15,593 bases of DNA, from contig DDYM01000061.1 of NCBI GenBank assembly GCA_002347985.1, positions 108,260-123,852 of the forward strand, written 5' to 3'. A model generated the notes under the pieces. The model had not been told where the DNA came from. It was given only the letters and a program-made list of their open reading frames with translations, and did no database searches. Position 1 is the stretch's first letter. Each line of letters starts with the position of its first letter. This DNA comes from Bacteroidetes bacterium UBA2234 (GTDB taxonomy: Bacteria > Bacteroidota > Bacteroidia > NS11-12g > UBA955). Made by a program: the position numbers and the translations under genes. Positions 7,859 through 14,232 of this stretch are shown piece after piece.

Positions 7859-8095
7859 ATGACAAGACCATTATCACACTCAGACCTTCTTCTTTATTAT
7901 TATGGCGAAGCCGAAGCAGATGTTGCGGCTTACATACAAGAAAATATTTCTGAGCATCCAGAATGGACGTCATATTTTCAAGATATTTATAAGACAACGA
8001 GTGACTTAGATACTTTGATGGTATCTCCCAATTCAACCACCCTATCTATTATTTTAGAGGAGAGTGATTCGAAATTATTTCACTCTATCGGATAA
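7859..8095 (+). CDS. Small hypothetical protein, possibly anti-sigma-like
   Basis: A 78-residue soluble protein without signal peptide, membrane segment, cysteines or zinc-ligand pattern. Its opening (PLSHSDLLLYYYGEAEADVAAYIQENISEHPEWTS, split here as residues 5-20 and 21-38) follows the pattern of short Bacteroidota proteins encoded after ECF sigma factors. Those resemble the cytoplasmic helical N-terminus of anti-sigma factors: a hydrophobic LLLYYYGE helix, then a helix ending in HPEW. Function is inferred from position and this resemblance only. The start at 7859 is preferred over 7835, because the extra eight residues (MFVVLAKH) do not fit the pattern and a TAnnTTTG box covers 7834-7841. 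It lies 44 bases after the sigma gene. It could instead be a truncated anti-sigma gene or an unrelated small protein. Confidence 0.65.
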   Translation: MTRPLSHSDLLLYYYGEAEADVAAYIQENISEHPEWTSYFQDIYKTTSDLDTLMVSPNSTTLSIILEESDSKLFHSIG

Positions 8096-8117
8096 CGAAT
8101 TTATTCTTATGGTGTGG

Positions 8118-8125
8118 TAAATTCG
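8118..8125 (+). promoter_or_regulatory. Possible -7 box of the oxygenase gene
   Basis: TAAATTCG matches TAnnTTTG at all but one constrained position and ends four bases before the ATG at 8130. No clear -33 TTG is seen. If used, the transcript would be leaderless, as predicted for fmt. Confidence 0.35.
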
Positions 8126-8129
8126 CACC

Positions 8130-9068
8130 ATGCAATCCATTCCCAAATTAGATTTATCGCATTTTACGCACGGTTCCTCTTTTGAGAAGAGCAATTTTGT
8201 TGCTGAACTTGGAAATGCCTACGAGCAAATTGGTTTTGTTGCGATTAGAAATCACGGAATCCCTTCAGAAACATTAAAATTATTATACCAGGAAGTTGCA
8301 AACTTTTTCGCTTTGCCGGAGGAGGAAAAAATGAAATACGATGATTCGCAGGGTGGCGGACAGCGCGGATATACGGGTTTCGGAAAAGAACACGCCAAGA
8401 ATCGAAATACTGGGGATTTAAAAGAATTTTGGCATTTTGGTCAGTATGAAGATCTAGAAGACCACCCCTATCCTTCCAATAAAACTGTAACAGAACTGCC
8501 TCTTTTCAATTCTTCTGGAGAAGCTGTTTTTCGGGCACTGGAGAACACTGGGATTCAAATACTAAGGGCGATCGCACTTCACTTAAAATTGGATGAAAAT
8601 TATTTTGATGAACGTGCATCCAAAGGAAATAGTATATTAAGGGCGATTCATTATCCACCGATTACAGAAGATCCAAAGGATGCCATTCGGGCCGGGGAGC
8701 ACGAAGACATTAATTTGATTACGCTATTGGTGGGCGCAAGTGCCGATGGATTGGAAGTATTGAACAAGAATAACGAGTGGATTGGTGTGACGGAAGTGGA
8801 AGATCATATCGTAGTGAATGTAGGCGACATGTTACAAAGATTGACGAATGATCAATTAAAGAGCACTACACATCGCGTTGTGAACCCACCAAAGGATCAA
8901 TGGGGTAAACCTCGATACAGCATACCATTCTTTCTACACCCTAGGCCCAATGTTCCATTGAATTGTTTACCTCAGTGTATTTCAGAAGATAATCCTAAGA
9001 AATACGAGGATTGTACAGCGATGGAATTCTTATTGGAAAGATTGAGAGAAATTGGACTAATCAAATAA
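8130..9068 (+). CDS. Isopenicillin N synthase-family Fe(II)/2-oxoglutarate-type oxygenase
   Basis: Cytoplasmic non-haem iron oxygenase of 312 residues; substrate unknown. The N-terminal DIOX_N-type region (about 4-110) has the typical IPKLDLS start and YEQIGFVAIRNHGIP (31-45). The C-terminal double-stranded beta-helix core carries the iron ligands of the family: histidine 191 and aspartate 193 in GEHEDINLITLL, and histidine 248 in STTHRVV. The RxS pair R262/S264 (PRYSIPFFLHP) normally binds the 2-oxoglutarate carboxylate, or the substrate carboxylate in isopenicillin N synthase itself. Nothing nearby suggests beta-lactam or other secondary-metabolite biosynthesis, so the enzyme should be named only at family level. 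It follows the small ORF by 34 bases and converges on the thioesterase gene with a 30-base gap holding no obvious terminator. Confidence 0.9.
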   Translation: MQSIPKLDLSHFTHGSSFEKSNFVAELGNAYEQIGFVAIRNHGIPSETLKLLYQEVANFFALPEEEKMKYDDSQGGGQRGYTGFGKEHAKNRNTGDLKEFWHFGQYEDLEDHPYPSNKTVTELPLFNSSGEAVFRALENTGIQILRAIALHLKLDENYFDERASKGNSILRAIHYPPITEDPKDAIRAGEHEDINLITLLVGASADGLEVLNKNNEWIGVTEVEDHIVVNVGDMLQRLTNDQLKSTTHRVVNPPKDQWGKPRYSIPFFLHPRPNVPLNCLPQCISEDNPKKYEDCTAMEFLLERLREIGLIK

Positions 9069-9098
9069 ATGTGGTACAGAAGAATCCGAAAATCGTTG

Positions 9099-9617
9099 TT
9101 AAACAAACAGATTTTTTAATTCTTGGGCGTCCTCTGGCTTCATTTTGCCTGCCAGAATCAACCTAACTTGACGTCTGCGAAGGGCGCCATCAAATTTCAC
9201 TACTTCTTCCTCTGTTTGAGGGGTAAGCTCAGGTACGGTAACAGGTTTGTTCCTGCCATCAAGAGCGACGAAAGTATAGTAGGCTTCATTGGATTTCACT
9301 CTACCGCCCGAAGGTAAGTTCTCTGCAAAAACTTCGATAAAGACTTCCATGCTCGAGTTGAAAGCCCTGGACACGTAAGCTTTTAATGTCACCACGTCAC
9401 CCAACCTAATACTCTCTTTAAATGAAACACTATCCACAGCCGCCGTTACAACGATATGATGACTGTGTTTTTGTGCTGCGATCGCGGCACAAATATCCAT
9501 CCAATGAAGCAGACGTCCGCCCATTAAATTTCCCAATGTATTTGTATCGTTGGGCAATACAATTTCATTCATTAGCGTAAATGAATCGGAAGGATGTTTC
9601 GGGGTTAGGGTTGTCAT
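9099..9617 (-). CDS. Hotdog-fold acyl-CoA thioesterase (BACH/YciA type)
   Basis: Hydrolyses acyl-CoA to free acid and CoA; chain preference is unknown. The 172 residues form one hotdog domain. The conserved signature LPNDTNTLGNLMGGRLLHWMD (split as 21-30 and 31-41) contains asparagine 30 in GNLMGG and aspartate 41 in HWMD. These correspond to the Asn and Asp implicated in catalysis in the two-domain BACH/ACOT7 enzymes. VTAAVDSVSFKESIRLGDVV (about 57-76) is the second conserved segment, typical of cytosolic long-chain acyl-CoA hydrolases. The C-terminal tail after ~135 is charged and helical. The gene starts just after the rpmA terminator and has its own -7 box seven bases before the ATG, so it is probably a separate transcription unit. 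Confidence 0.9.
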   Translation of the reverse strand: MTTLTPKHPSDSFTLMNEIVLPNDTNTLGNLMGGRLLHWMDICAAIAAQKHSHHIVVTAAVDSVSFKESIRLGDVVTLKAYVSRAFNSSMEVFIEVFAENLPSGGRVKSNEAYYTFVALDGRNKPVTVPELTPQTEEEVVKFDGALRRRQVRLILAGKMKPEDAQELKNLFV

Positions 9618-9624
9618 TTGTGTA

Positions 9625-9632
9625 CAAAAATA
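9625..9632 (-). promoter_or_regulatory. Likely -7 promoter box of the thioesterase gene
   Basis: On the minus strand, TATTTTTG (9632 to 9625) matches TAnnTTTG perfectly and ends seven bases before the ATG at 9617. The expected -33 region falls inside the terminator hairpin and shows no TTG. The predicted 5' leader is only a few bases long. Confidence 0.5.
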
Positions 9633-9661
9633 AAAAAGGGGAAGTTTCCTTCCCCTTTTTC
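9632..9661 (-). terminator. Intrinsic terminator of the rplU-rpmA operon
   Basis: Perfect 7-bp GC-rich stem: on the minus strand GGGGAAG, loop GAAA (a GNRA tetraloop), then CTTCCCC followed by a T-run, with an A-run before the stem that can extend it. It lies 22 bases after the rpmA stop and just before the thioesterase gene. The symmetry would permit some termination in the plus direction too, but no plus-strand gene leads into it. Confidence 0.9.
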
Positions 9662-9682
9662 TTTATTTAATTTTTAAAATAA

Positions 9683-9940
9683 TTAGGCTTGACCTTGTAC
9701 AGAAACGAAGCTTCTTCCTTCTCTGCTCTTGCGGAATACTACGATTCCATCAGACAAAGCGAACAAAGTATGATCTTTTCCAATACCTACGTTTACATCA
9801 GGATGGTGCTTAGTTCCACGCTGACGAACAATAATATTACCAGCTTTCACAACTTGACCGCCATAGATTTTAACACCCAAGCGTTTACTGTGTGATTCTC
9901 TTCCGTTTTTCGTGCTACCCGCACCTTTTTTGTGTGCCAT
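9683..9940 (-). CDS. rpmA: 50S ribosomal protein L27 (bL27)
   Basis: Ribosomal protein of the large subunit whose flexible N-terminus reaches the peptidyl transferase centre. It has 85 residues, normal length. The start [20 protein letters not shown] and the segment [20 protein letters not shown], then [21 protein letters not shown], are family hallmarks. The N-terminus is the short form, without the cleavable extension known from Firmicutes. It lies 14 bases after rplU in the usual rplU-rpmA order and is followed by a strong intrinsic terminator. Confidence 0.98.
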   Translation of the reverse strand: MAHKKGAGSTKNGRESHSKRLGVKIYGGQVVKAGNIIVRQRGTKHHPDVNVGIGKDHTLFALSDGIVVFRKSREGRSFVSVQGQA

Positions 9941-9954
9941 GACGTTTTTCTATT

Positions 9955-10263
9955 TTAGGCTTTAATACTTTCGATTTTTAACAATGTCAAATAGTGACGG
10001 AATCCGTTCATTTTTTGGTATCCTTTTCTTCTTTTCTTCTTGAATACCAATACTTTGTCACCTTTTCCGTGCTCTTTAACTGTGGCAGTTACAGTGGCTC
10101 CATCAACTGTGGGGGCACCCACCTTGATTTTATCGCCACCAACCATTAATACTCTATCAAACTCAATAGTTGAGCCTGCTTCTGCTTGTAGACGATTGAC
10201 AACAAGATGCTTGTTCTCTTCTACCCTGTATTGCCTTCCGGCTATTTCAACAATGGCGTACAT
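9955..10263 (-). CDS. rplU: 50S ribosomal protein L21 (bL21)
   Basis: Large-subunit ribosomal protein that binds 23S rRNA. It has 102 residues, normal length. It opens with the conserved MYAIVEIAGRQYRVEE and contains VLMVGGDKIKVGAPTVDGATV and the basic rRNA-contacting stretch VLVFKKKRRKGYQKMNGFR near 76-94 (both quoted in part of the domain). I start it at 10263, not at the upstream in-frame ATG at 10284, because the extra residues MQPNSRI are foreign to the family and that ATG lies inside the promoter -7 box. It is the first gene of the rplU-rpmA operon. No leader long enough for a structured autoregulatory element is present. Confidence 0.97.
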   Translation of the reverse strand: MYAIVEIAGRQYRVEENKHLVVNRLQAEAGSTIEFDRVLMVGGDKIKVGAPTVDGATVTATVKEHGKGDKVLVFKKKRRKGYQKMNGFRHYLTLLKIESIKA

Positions 10264-10281
10264 AATCCGTGAATTGGGCTG

Positions 10282-10312
10282 CAAAGATAAGGAAATCCTA
10301 CAAATACTTCAA
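10282..10312 (-). promoter_or_regulatory. Promoter of the rplU-rpmA operon
   Basis: On the minus strand, TTG (10312-10310), a 20-base spacer and TATCTTTG (10289-10282) form the best Bacteroidota-type promoter in the window, with both boxes exact. The box ends 18 bases before the rplU ATG, giving a leader of about 14 bases. The rest of the 175-base gap to the divergent barrel gene shows no other clear element except a weak box near 10424. Confidence 0.75.
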
Positions 10313-10423
10313 CTATTTCAATAAATTTTCTCAATTACTTTCAAGAATTCAATGCAGCACATGATTCCGTTATATTTTTTAGACACCCTCAAAAATGGTG
10401 CGTATCCTAAGAAAGGTTTCAAT

Positions 10424-10431
10424 GAATTTTG
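10424..10431 (+). promoter_or_regulatory. Weak -7-like box before the beta-barrel gene
   Basis: GAATTTTG differs from TAnnTTTG only at the first base and ends seven bases before the ATG at 10439. No -33 TTG is seen. It is listed because its position matches the other predicted near-leaderless genes. Confidence 0.25.
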
Positions 10432-10438
10432 TATTTAC

Positions 10439-12160
10439 ATGAAAAGTGTCATTCTAATTGGACTTACTACGCTCGCAAGTGCGTCAATCATTGCCCAACC
10501 AGGAAATCGTGGGATCGACAATTCGTCTCGTCAGGTAACCACCAAATTCGAGCCCAAGCTCATCCCCTCTTCAAAGTTAGTACTCGATCCGATTGTACCT
10601 CGCTCTGAAAATCCCAAAATCAACGTCAAATTTGAAACACCAGAATTTGCTTGGAATACAAGAAAAATCATTCGCCCCGTACAACCCGAAAAACTGAAGG
10701 ACAAGAGTTCGGACTCGGTCTATCTTTCCAATTACGCTAGAATTGGCGGTGGAAATTATGGACACATTCTTGGAGAAGTATACTTAAGCAGCAAAGCGAA
10801 TCCAAATTACAGTTACAATTTCAGCGGTATCCACTTAAATGCGAACCCCGCAAATTCGATTCGTGAATTTTCTACCAACAAATTCCAATTGCAAGGCGCA
10901 AAGTATTTTCAAAACTCAGGATTGGAAACGAAGATTTTTTATAACATCGACAAAATCAATTTTTTCGCAAAAGATTCAGCCTATGACAATCCAACCATCA
11001 TCAATTCGGGTAAAATCAGCAATCATTTTGGCTTGGGTGTTGATTACGATTTGATTGCAGGCGGTAAGAGGCCTTCGATTCACACGGGAATTGCAGCGCA
11101 AGCCTTTAATACCGGATCATTTGGGCAGAAAGAAATGGATTTTAGTGGCTACTTAAACGCATCGCATCGCATTAAAAATGTGACCTGGGGCGCGGATTTG
11201 AGTACCACGTACTTAGACATGCAACAGAAGCCGGACACCAACAAATTCAATGGTTTAAGTACGAATAAGCAATTATTTATCGATGCGTTGCCCTATGTAA
11301 AATTCAATCATCAACCCACCAAGCTCGATGTGAAATTTGGTGTGTTATTAACCAATTGGACGCAGACCATCGACACGCAAAAAACCACCAGCAAGTTCTA
11401 TGTAAATCCTTACTTGGAAGTTGAAAAAACACTTACGGGTTTAAATTTGAAACTCTACGGAGGGATTGACGGTGGTTTGAAGAAGAATAGCTTTAGACGA
11501 ATGAATTCATATATGCCCTTTACTGGTGATTCAGTCTCAATCAAGAATACCTACGAACAATTCAATGGTTACTTGGGTATCAAAGGAAAAATCACTGAGA
11601 ATGCAGAATTCGCTTTGGATTTTGGCGGCAACTCTTCTTCAAATTTTGCTTTGGTCGTTTCTCGTGCCGATTCAATGAATGTGGCCGGTAAAAAGAAATC
11701 TATGATGGACAGTTTGGGAACTTTACAATTTATTTATGCCGATGTTAACAGCGTTTATTTCAGAAGTATGGTTAAATACAAAGTGGGTGAGCAATTGAAA
11801 CTGTCTGCCAATGCAAAGGTGATTAGCTACAACGTTGATCGAAACGATTATGCCTGGCACCTACCCTCACTGACTTATGGTGTAAATGGTCAATATTATT
11901 TGGGAAAATCGATAGAGATCCAATGCGGATTGGATGGCGTGAGCAAGCGAAGAAACCAAGTGATTGTTGATGGCAAACCCCAAACCAAAGAAATGCCTGG
12001 TTATATGGATATTCATGCTCGTTTGGATTACAGACTTTCAGGAAAAGGAAGGATTTGGATTCAAGGAAGTAATCTATTGAATAACCAATATCAGCAATGG
12101 TATGGCTACAAAAACTACGGTTTGACCGTAATGGGTGGCCTTTCACTGTCATTGTTTTGA
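10439..12160 (+). CDS. Outer-membrane beta-barrel protein, TonB-dependent-receptor-like, no plug
   Basis: Predicted outer-membrane barrel of 573 residues, function unknown. The signal peptide MKSVILIGLTTLASASIIA (1-19) supports the ATG at 10439; the upstream in-frame ATG at 10352 would put 29 unrelated residues in front of it. After a proline-rich segment (about 21-90), residues ~100-573 are a long series of alternating amphipathic strands with many aromatic residues and short turns (for example YARIGGGNYGHILGEVYLSS). The end resembles TonB-dependent receptors: a NLLNNQYQQW motif and a last strand GLTVMGGLSLSLF finishing in phenylalanine, the usual barrel-assembly signal. No TonB box or plug domain is visible, and the length is below that of full receptors. 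It is followed 33 bases later by the HU-SPOR gene, suggesting a shared role in the envelope. Confidence 0.8.
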   Translation: MKSVILIGLTTLASASIIAQPGNRGIDNSSRQVTTKFEPKLIPSSKLVLDPIVPRSENPKINVKFETPEFAWNTRKIIRPVQPEKLKDKSSDSVYLSNYARIGGGNYGHILGEVYLSSKANPNYSYNFSGIHLNANPANSIREFSTNKFQLQGAKYFQNSGLETKIFYNIDKINFFAKDSAYDNPTIINSGKISNHFGLGVDYDLIAGGKRPSIHTGIAAQAFNTGSFGQKEMDFSGYLNASHRIKNVTWGADLSTTYLDMQQKPDTNKFNGLSTNKQLFIDALPYVKFNHQPTKLDVKFGVLLTNWTQTIDTQKTTSKFYVNPYLEVEKTLTGLNLKLYGGIDGGLKKNSFRRMNSYMPFTGDSVSIKNTYEQFNGYLGIKGKITENAEFALDFGGNSSSNFALVVSRADSMNVAGKKKSMMDSLGTLQFIYADVNSVYFRSMVKYKVGEQLKLSANAKVISYNVDRNDYAWHLPSLTYGVNGQYYLGKSIEIQCGLDGVSKRRNQVIVDGKPQTKEMPGYMDIHARLDYRLSGKGRIWIQGSNLLNNQYQQWYGYKNYGLTVMGGLSLSLF

Positions 12161-12189
12161 TAAAGATTTAAAAAATAGCCGTAATATTG
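12157..12189 (+). promoter_or_regulatory. Possible promoter of the HU-SPOR gene
   Basis: TTG (12157-12159), a 22-base spacer and TAATATTG (12182-12189), one mismatch from TAnnTTTG. It ends four bases before the ATG at 12194, so the downstream three-gene unit could be transcribed separately from the barrel gene, with a leaderless message. Confidence 0.45.
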
Positions 12190-12193
12190 TATT

Positions 12194-13396
12194 ATGAATC
12201 CCGCAGTAATCATGGCCATAACACGTGTTTTATACAAACACGAATGTGCTGTAATTCCGGGCTTTGGTGCCTTCATATTGCGTAAGAATTACGGAATGGC
12301 CAATCCTTTTTCTGGTCAACTCAAACCCAGTGTTCATACACTTTTCTTCAATTCTAACATTCAAGAAGACGATGGATTTGTTGCCAACGAATTGAAGGAA
12401 ATATGCGGATTACAATTTAGACAGTCTTCCACACTTCTCGGAACTGAATTCAATACTCTCCATGCAAATTGCACAAATACACAAGCCATTTCGATGGGTG
12501 ATTTGGGCAAATTTCATAGGAATGCCGTAGGAGATTTATTCTTCTTAGCCAATCCAAACTTGAACTTGAGTAAGGAAACTTTTGGCCTGCCGATTATCGA
12601 TTGGAGTTGGAAGGATGTTCCCAACTATCGTCCTGAAAGTAATTCCGCATTGGTGGTAGAGAAAAACTACGAATCAAATCGTATTGAACTTTCAACCGCA
12701 CCCATTGAATTGGGAGAAAAAACAGTTTCTGTGGAAACGGTTTCAGAAAGCAACGACAAACCTTCGGAATCGATAGCTTTCAATTCCGCTGCGGAAATTG
12801 AGTTATTGGGAGATTCTCATCACAGTGAATTTACCGAATCGAAGAGAAAAACACCCCTGATTTGGAGAATGGCTGCCTCTTTTGCAGTGATTAGTATTGG
12901 TGCTGGCGTGTTGCTGAGCATTGCACAAATTTGGTCGGTTAGTACCGGAAACGACATGGCCTCATTGATTCCGCAAGACAGTCAACGGGTTCATCCGAGT
13001 GCGGCGGTGAAATCGAATCAAGATTCTTTTGTAGTTGTTGATGAAAATCAACATTCAACCGAATCCACGAATTCAGTGATCGTTCACAAACTAAAATATG
13101 CTTCAGGAGTAAGTGGAATTGAAGCATTCAAGCATGCAAACAAAGAACTAAAAGGCAAATATGTTATCGTTGGAGGAGCCTACCTCACCCCATCGTTGGG
13201 AGAAAGTGAATGTTTGCTTTGGCAGCGATTGGGTATCGATGCGTGTTTGGTCAAAGGAAAGAAATCTAGCCTTTACAAAGTCGTTTTGGGAAGATTTGAA
13301 ACAGACCAAATGGCCAGTGATTACGCTGAAACAATTAAAATTTTGCCTACCGGCACATTATCTGTATCCGATATCGCGTTAGATTGGAATAACTGA
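12194..13396 (+). CDS. HU-CCDC81 / SPOR domain inner-membrane protein
   Basis: A 400-residue bitopic membrane protein. Residues ~1-130 match the bacterial HU-CCDC81 arrangement: two HU-like (IHF/HU-fold) modules, with HECAVIPGFGAFILRKNYG at 16-34 and MGDLGKFHRNAVGDLFF at 101-117. An acidic, low-complexity linker (~140-218) follows. One membrane helix lies at about 222-247 (LIWRMAASFAVISIGAGVLL), preceded by basic KRK, so the N-terminus should be cytoplasmic. The C-terminal ~320-390 (KYVIVGGAYLTPSLGESECL ... LYKVVLGRFETDQMASDYAE) is a SPOR domain, a fold that binds peptidoglycan stripped of stem peptides at division sites. Whether the HU-like part binds DNA is unknown; in this family it may serve another role. 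It overlaps the next gene by one base (TGATG). Confidence 0.85.
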   Translation: MNPAVIMAITRVLYKHECAVIPGFGAFILRKNYGMANPFSGQLKPSVHTLFFNSNIQEDDGFVANELKEICGLQFRQSSTLLGTEFNTLHANCTNTQAISMGDLGKFHRNAVGDLFFLANPNLNLSKETFGLPIIDWSWKDVPNYRPESNSALVVEKNYESNRIELSTAPIELGEKTVSVETVSESNDKPSESIAFNSAAEIELLGDSHHSEFTESKRKTPLIWRMAASFAVISIGAGVLLSIAQIWSVSTGNDMASLIPQDSQRVHPSAAVKSNQDSFVVVDENQHSTESTNSVIVHKLKYASGVSGIEAFKHANKELKGKYVIVGGAYLTPSLGESECLLWQRLGIDACLVKGKKSSLYKVVLGRFETDQMASDYAETIKILPTGTLSVSDIALDWNN

Positions 13397-14232
13397 TGGC
13401 ACATTATCAAATTGAGGAAAACTTAAGAACCACCAACGGTCAACGGGCTGTTTCATGGGCAATTGCCTTGGTTGCATCTGCAATCATTTTGTTAATGTTG
13501 TATTTCGTTCACATTTCGATTCCAAATCCACCGTTTGAGAATAAAAAAGGTGCCCTTATTTTGGACTTTGGTATGGTGGAAGACCCCAGTTTTGGTCGTC
13601 CTACCGATGGAGGCCCTTCTCCTACTCCCCCGAAATTGGGTGGAGATCCTTCGGAAGGACCACAAAGCAATCAACCACAAAGTGGTGGCGCAGGACCGGT
13701 TGTAACCAATGAAGCGCAGCCGGAAACTACCAGCTTACCCCCAATCGATCCTCCAAGTTCAGATAGACCTGCTTCTGACAATCCTAAAATCAAAGTGGAT
13801 TTTTCAAAGTTCGGAAAACGCAATGGCAAAGGCGGTGAAGGTGATCCAAATGGTTGGAAAAATGGTAGCGGAAGTACAGGTTCTGGCAAAGGTGGCAATG
13901 GCGGTGGCGTAACTGGAAACTACGGAGATCGTGTTACCGGTAACAAAGGTGGCAAGAATTTTAGCAATACATTCAAAAAATACAATATGTCGTCCAATTA
14001 CGACAACCCCAGAACCGATGCGTTTGGAGTTATTATCGCAAGGGTTCGAATCGATTGTAATGGCAAATGGAGCGTAGTTGAATGGAATGTAAAAGGAACT
14101 TCTTGGAACGGCGACGATGATGATATGATGAGAATCTTCCGTGATTTCTTGAACGATTCAAAATTTGAAAAAAATGGTGAGGGTTGTGGTGAAAGTGCAT
14201 TGGTCACGTTAAACGTAACGAAATCTTTTTAA
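13396..14232 (+). CDS. TonB-like single-span envelope protein (energy-transducer type)
   Basis: A 278-residue protein: short cytoplasmic N-terminus, one membrane helix at about 18-40 (VSWAIALVASAIILLMLYFV), then GALILDFGMVEDPSFG (52-67), a motif shared by Bacteroidota TonB-like proteins. A Pro/Gly/Ser-rich spacer (~70-190, with runs such as GSGSTGSGKGGNGGG) could span the periplasm. The C-terminal ~200-278 resembles a TonB C-terminal fold (TDAFGVIIARVRIDCNGKW ... FRDFLNDSKFE ... ESALVTLNVTKSF). Cysteines 221 and 264 could form a disulphide. ExbB/ExbD genes, which in my recollection often precede this gene type in related genomes, are absent here, so a partner motor must come from elsewhere if it is a true energy transducer. 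It is coupled to both neighbours by one-base overlaps. Confidence 0.8.
   Translation: MAHYQIEENLRTTNGQRAVSWAIALVASAIILLMLYFVHISIPNPPFENKKGALILDFGMVEDPSFGRPTDGGPSPTPPKLGGDPSEGPQSNQPQSGGAGPVVTNEAQPETTSLPPIDPPSSDRPASDNPKIKVDFSKFGKRNGKGGEGDPNGWKNGSGSTGSGKGGNGGGVTGNYGDRVTGNKGGKNFSNTFKKYNMSSNYDNPRTDAFGVIIARVRIDCNGKWSVVEWNVKGTSWNGDDDDMMRIFRDFLNDSKFEKNGEGCGESALVTLNVTKSF

Noticed and set aside
8130..9068. Beta-lactam biosynthesis gene
   Set aside because: Family resemblance to isopenicillin N synthase only; no ACV synthetase or related gene nearby, and such oxygenases are widespread with other substrates.
10264..10284. Seven-residue N-terminal extension of L21
   Set aside because: bL21 proteins begin MYAIVE; the upstream ATG lies in the -7 promoter box and would probably not be in the transcript.
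10040..10324. 94-codon plus-strand ORF opposite rplU
   Set aside because: Lies antisense to a highly conserved ribosomal gene, with no promoter or recognisable motifs; a shadow frame.
10352..10438. Longer start for the beta-barrel protein
   Set aside because: It would place 29 residues before a clean signal peptide and bury it.
13610..13930. Possible tandem repeat in the Gly/Pro-rich region
   Set aside because: Low-complexity protein spacer with varied codons; no regular DNA repeat unit is visible.
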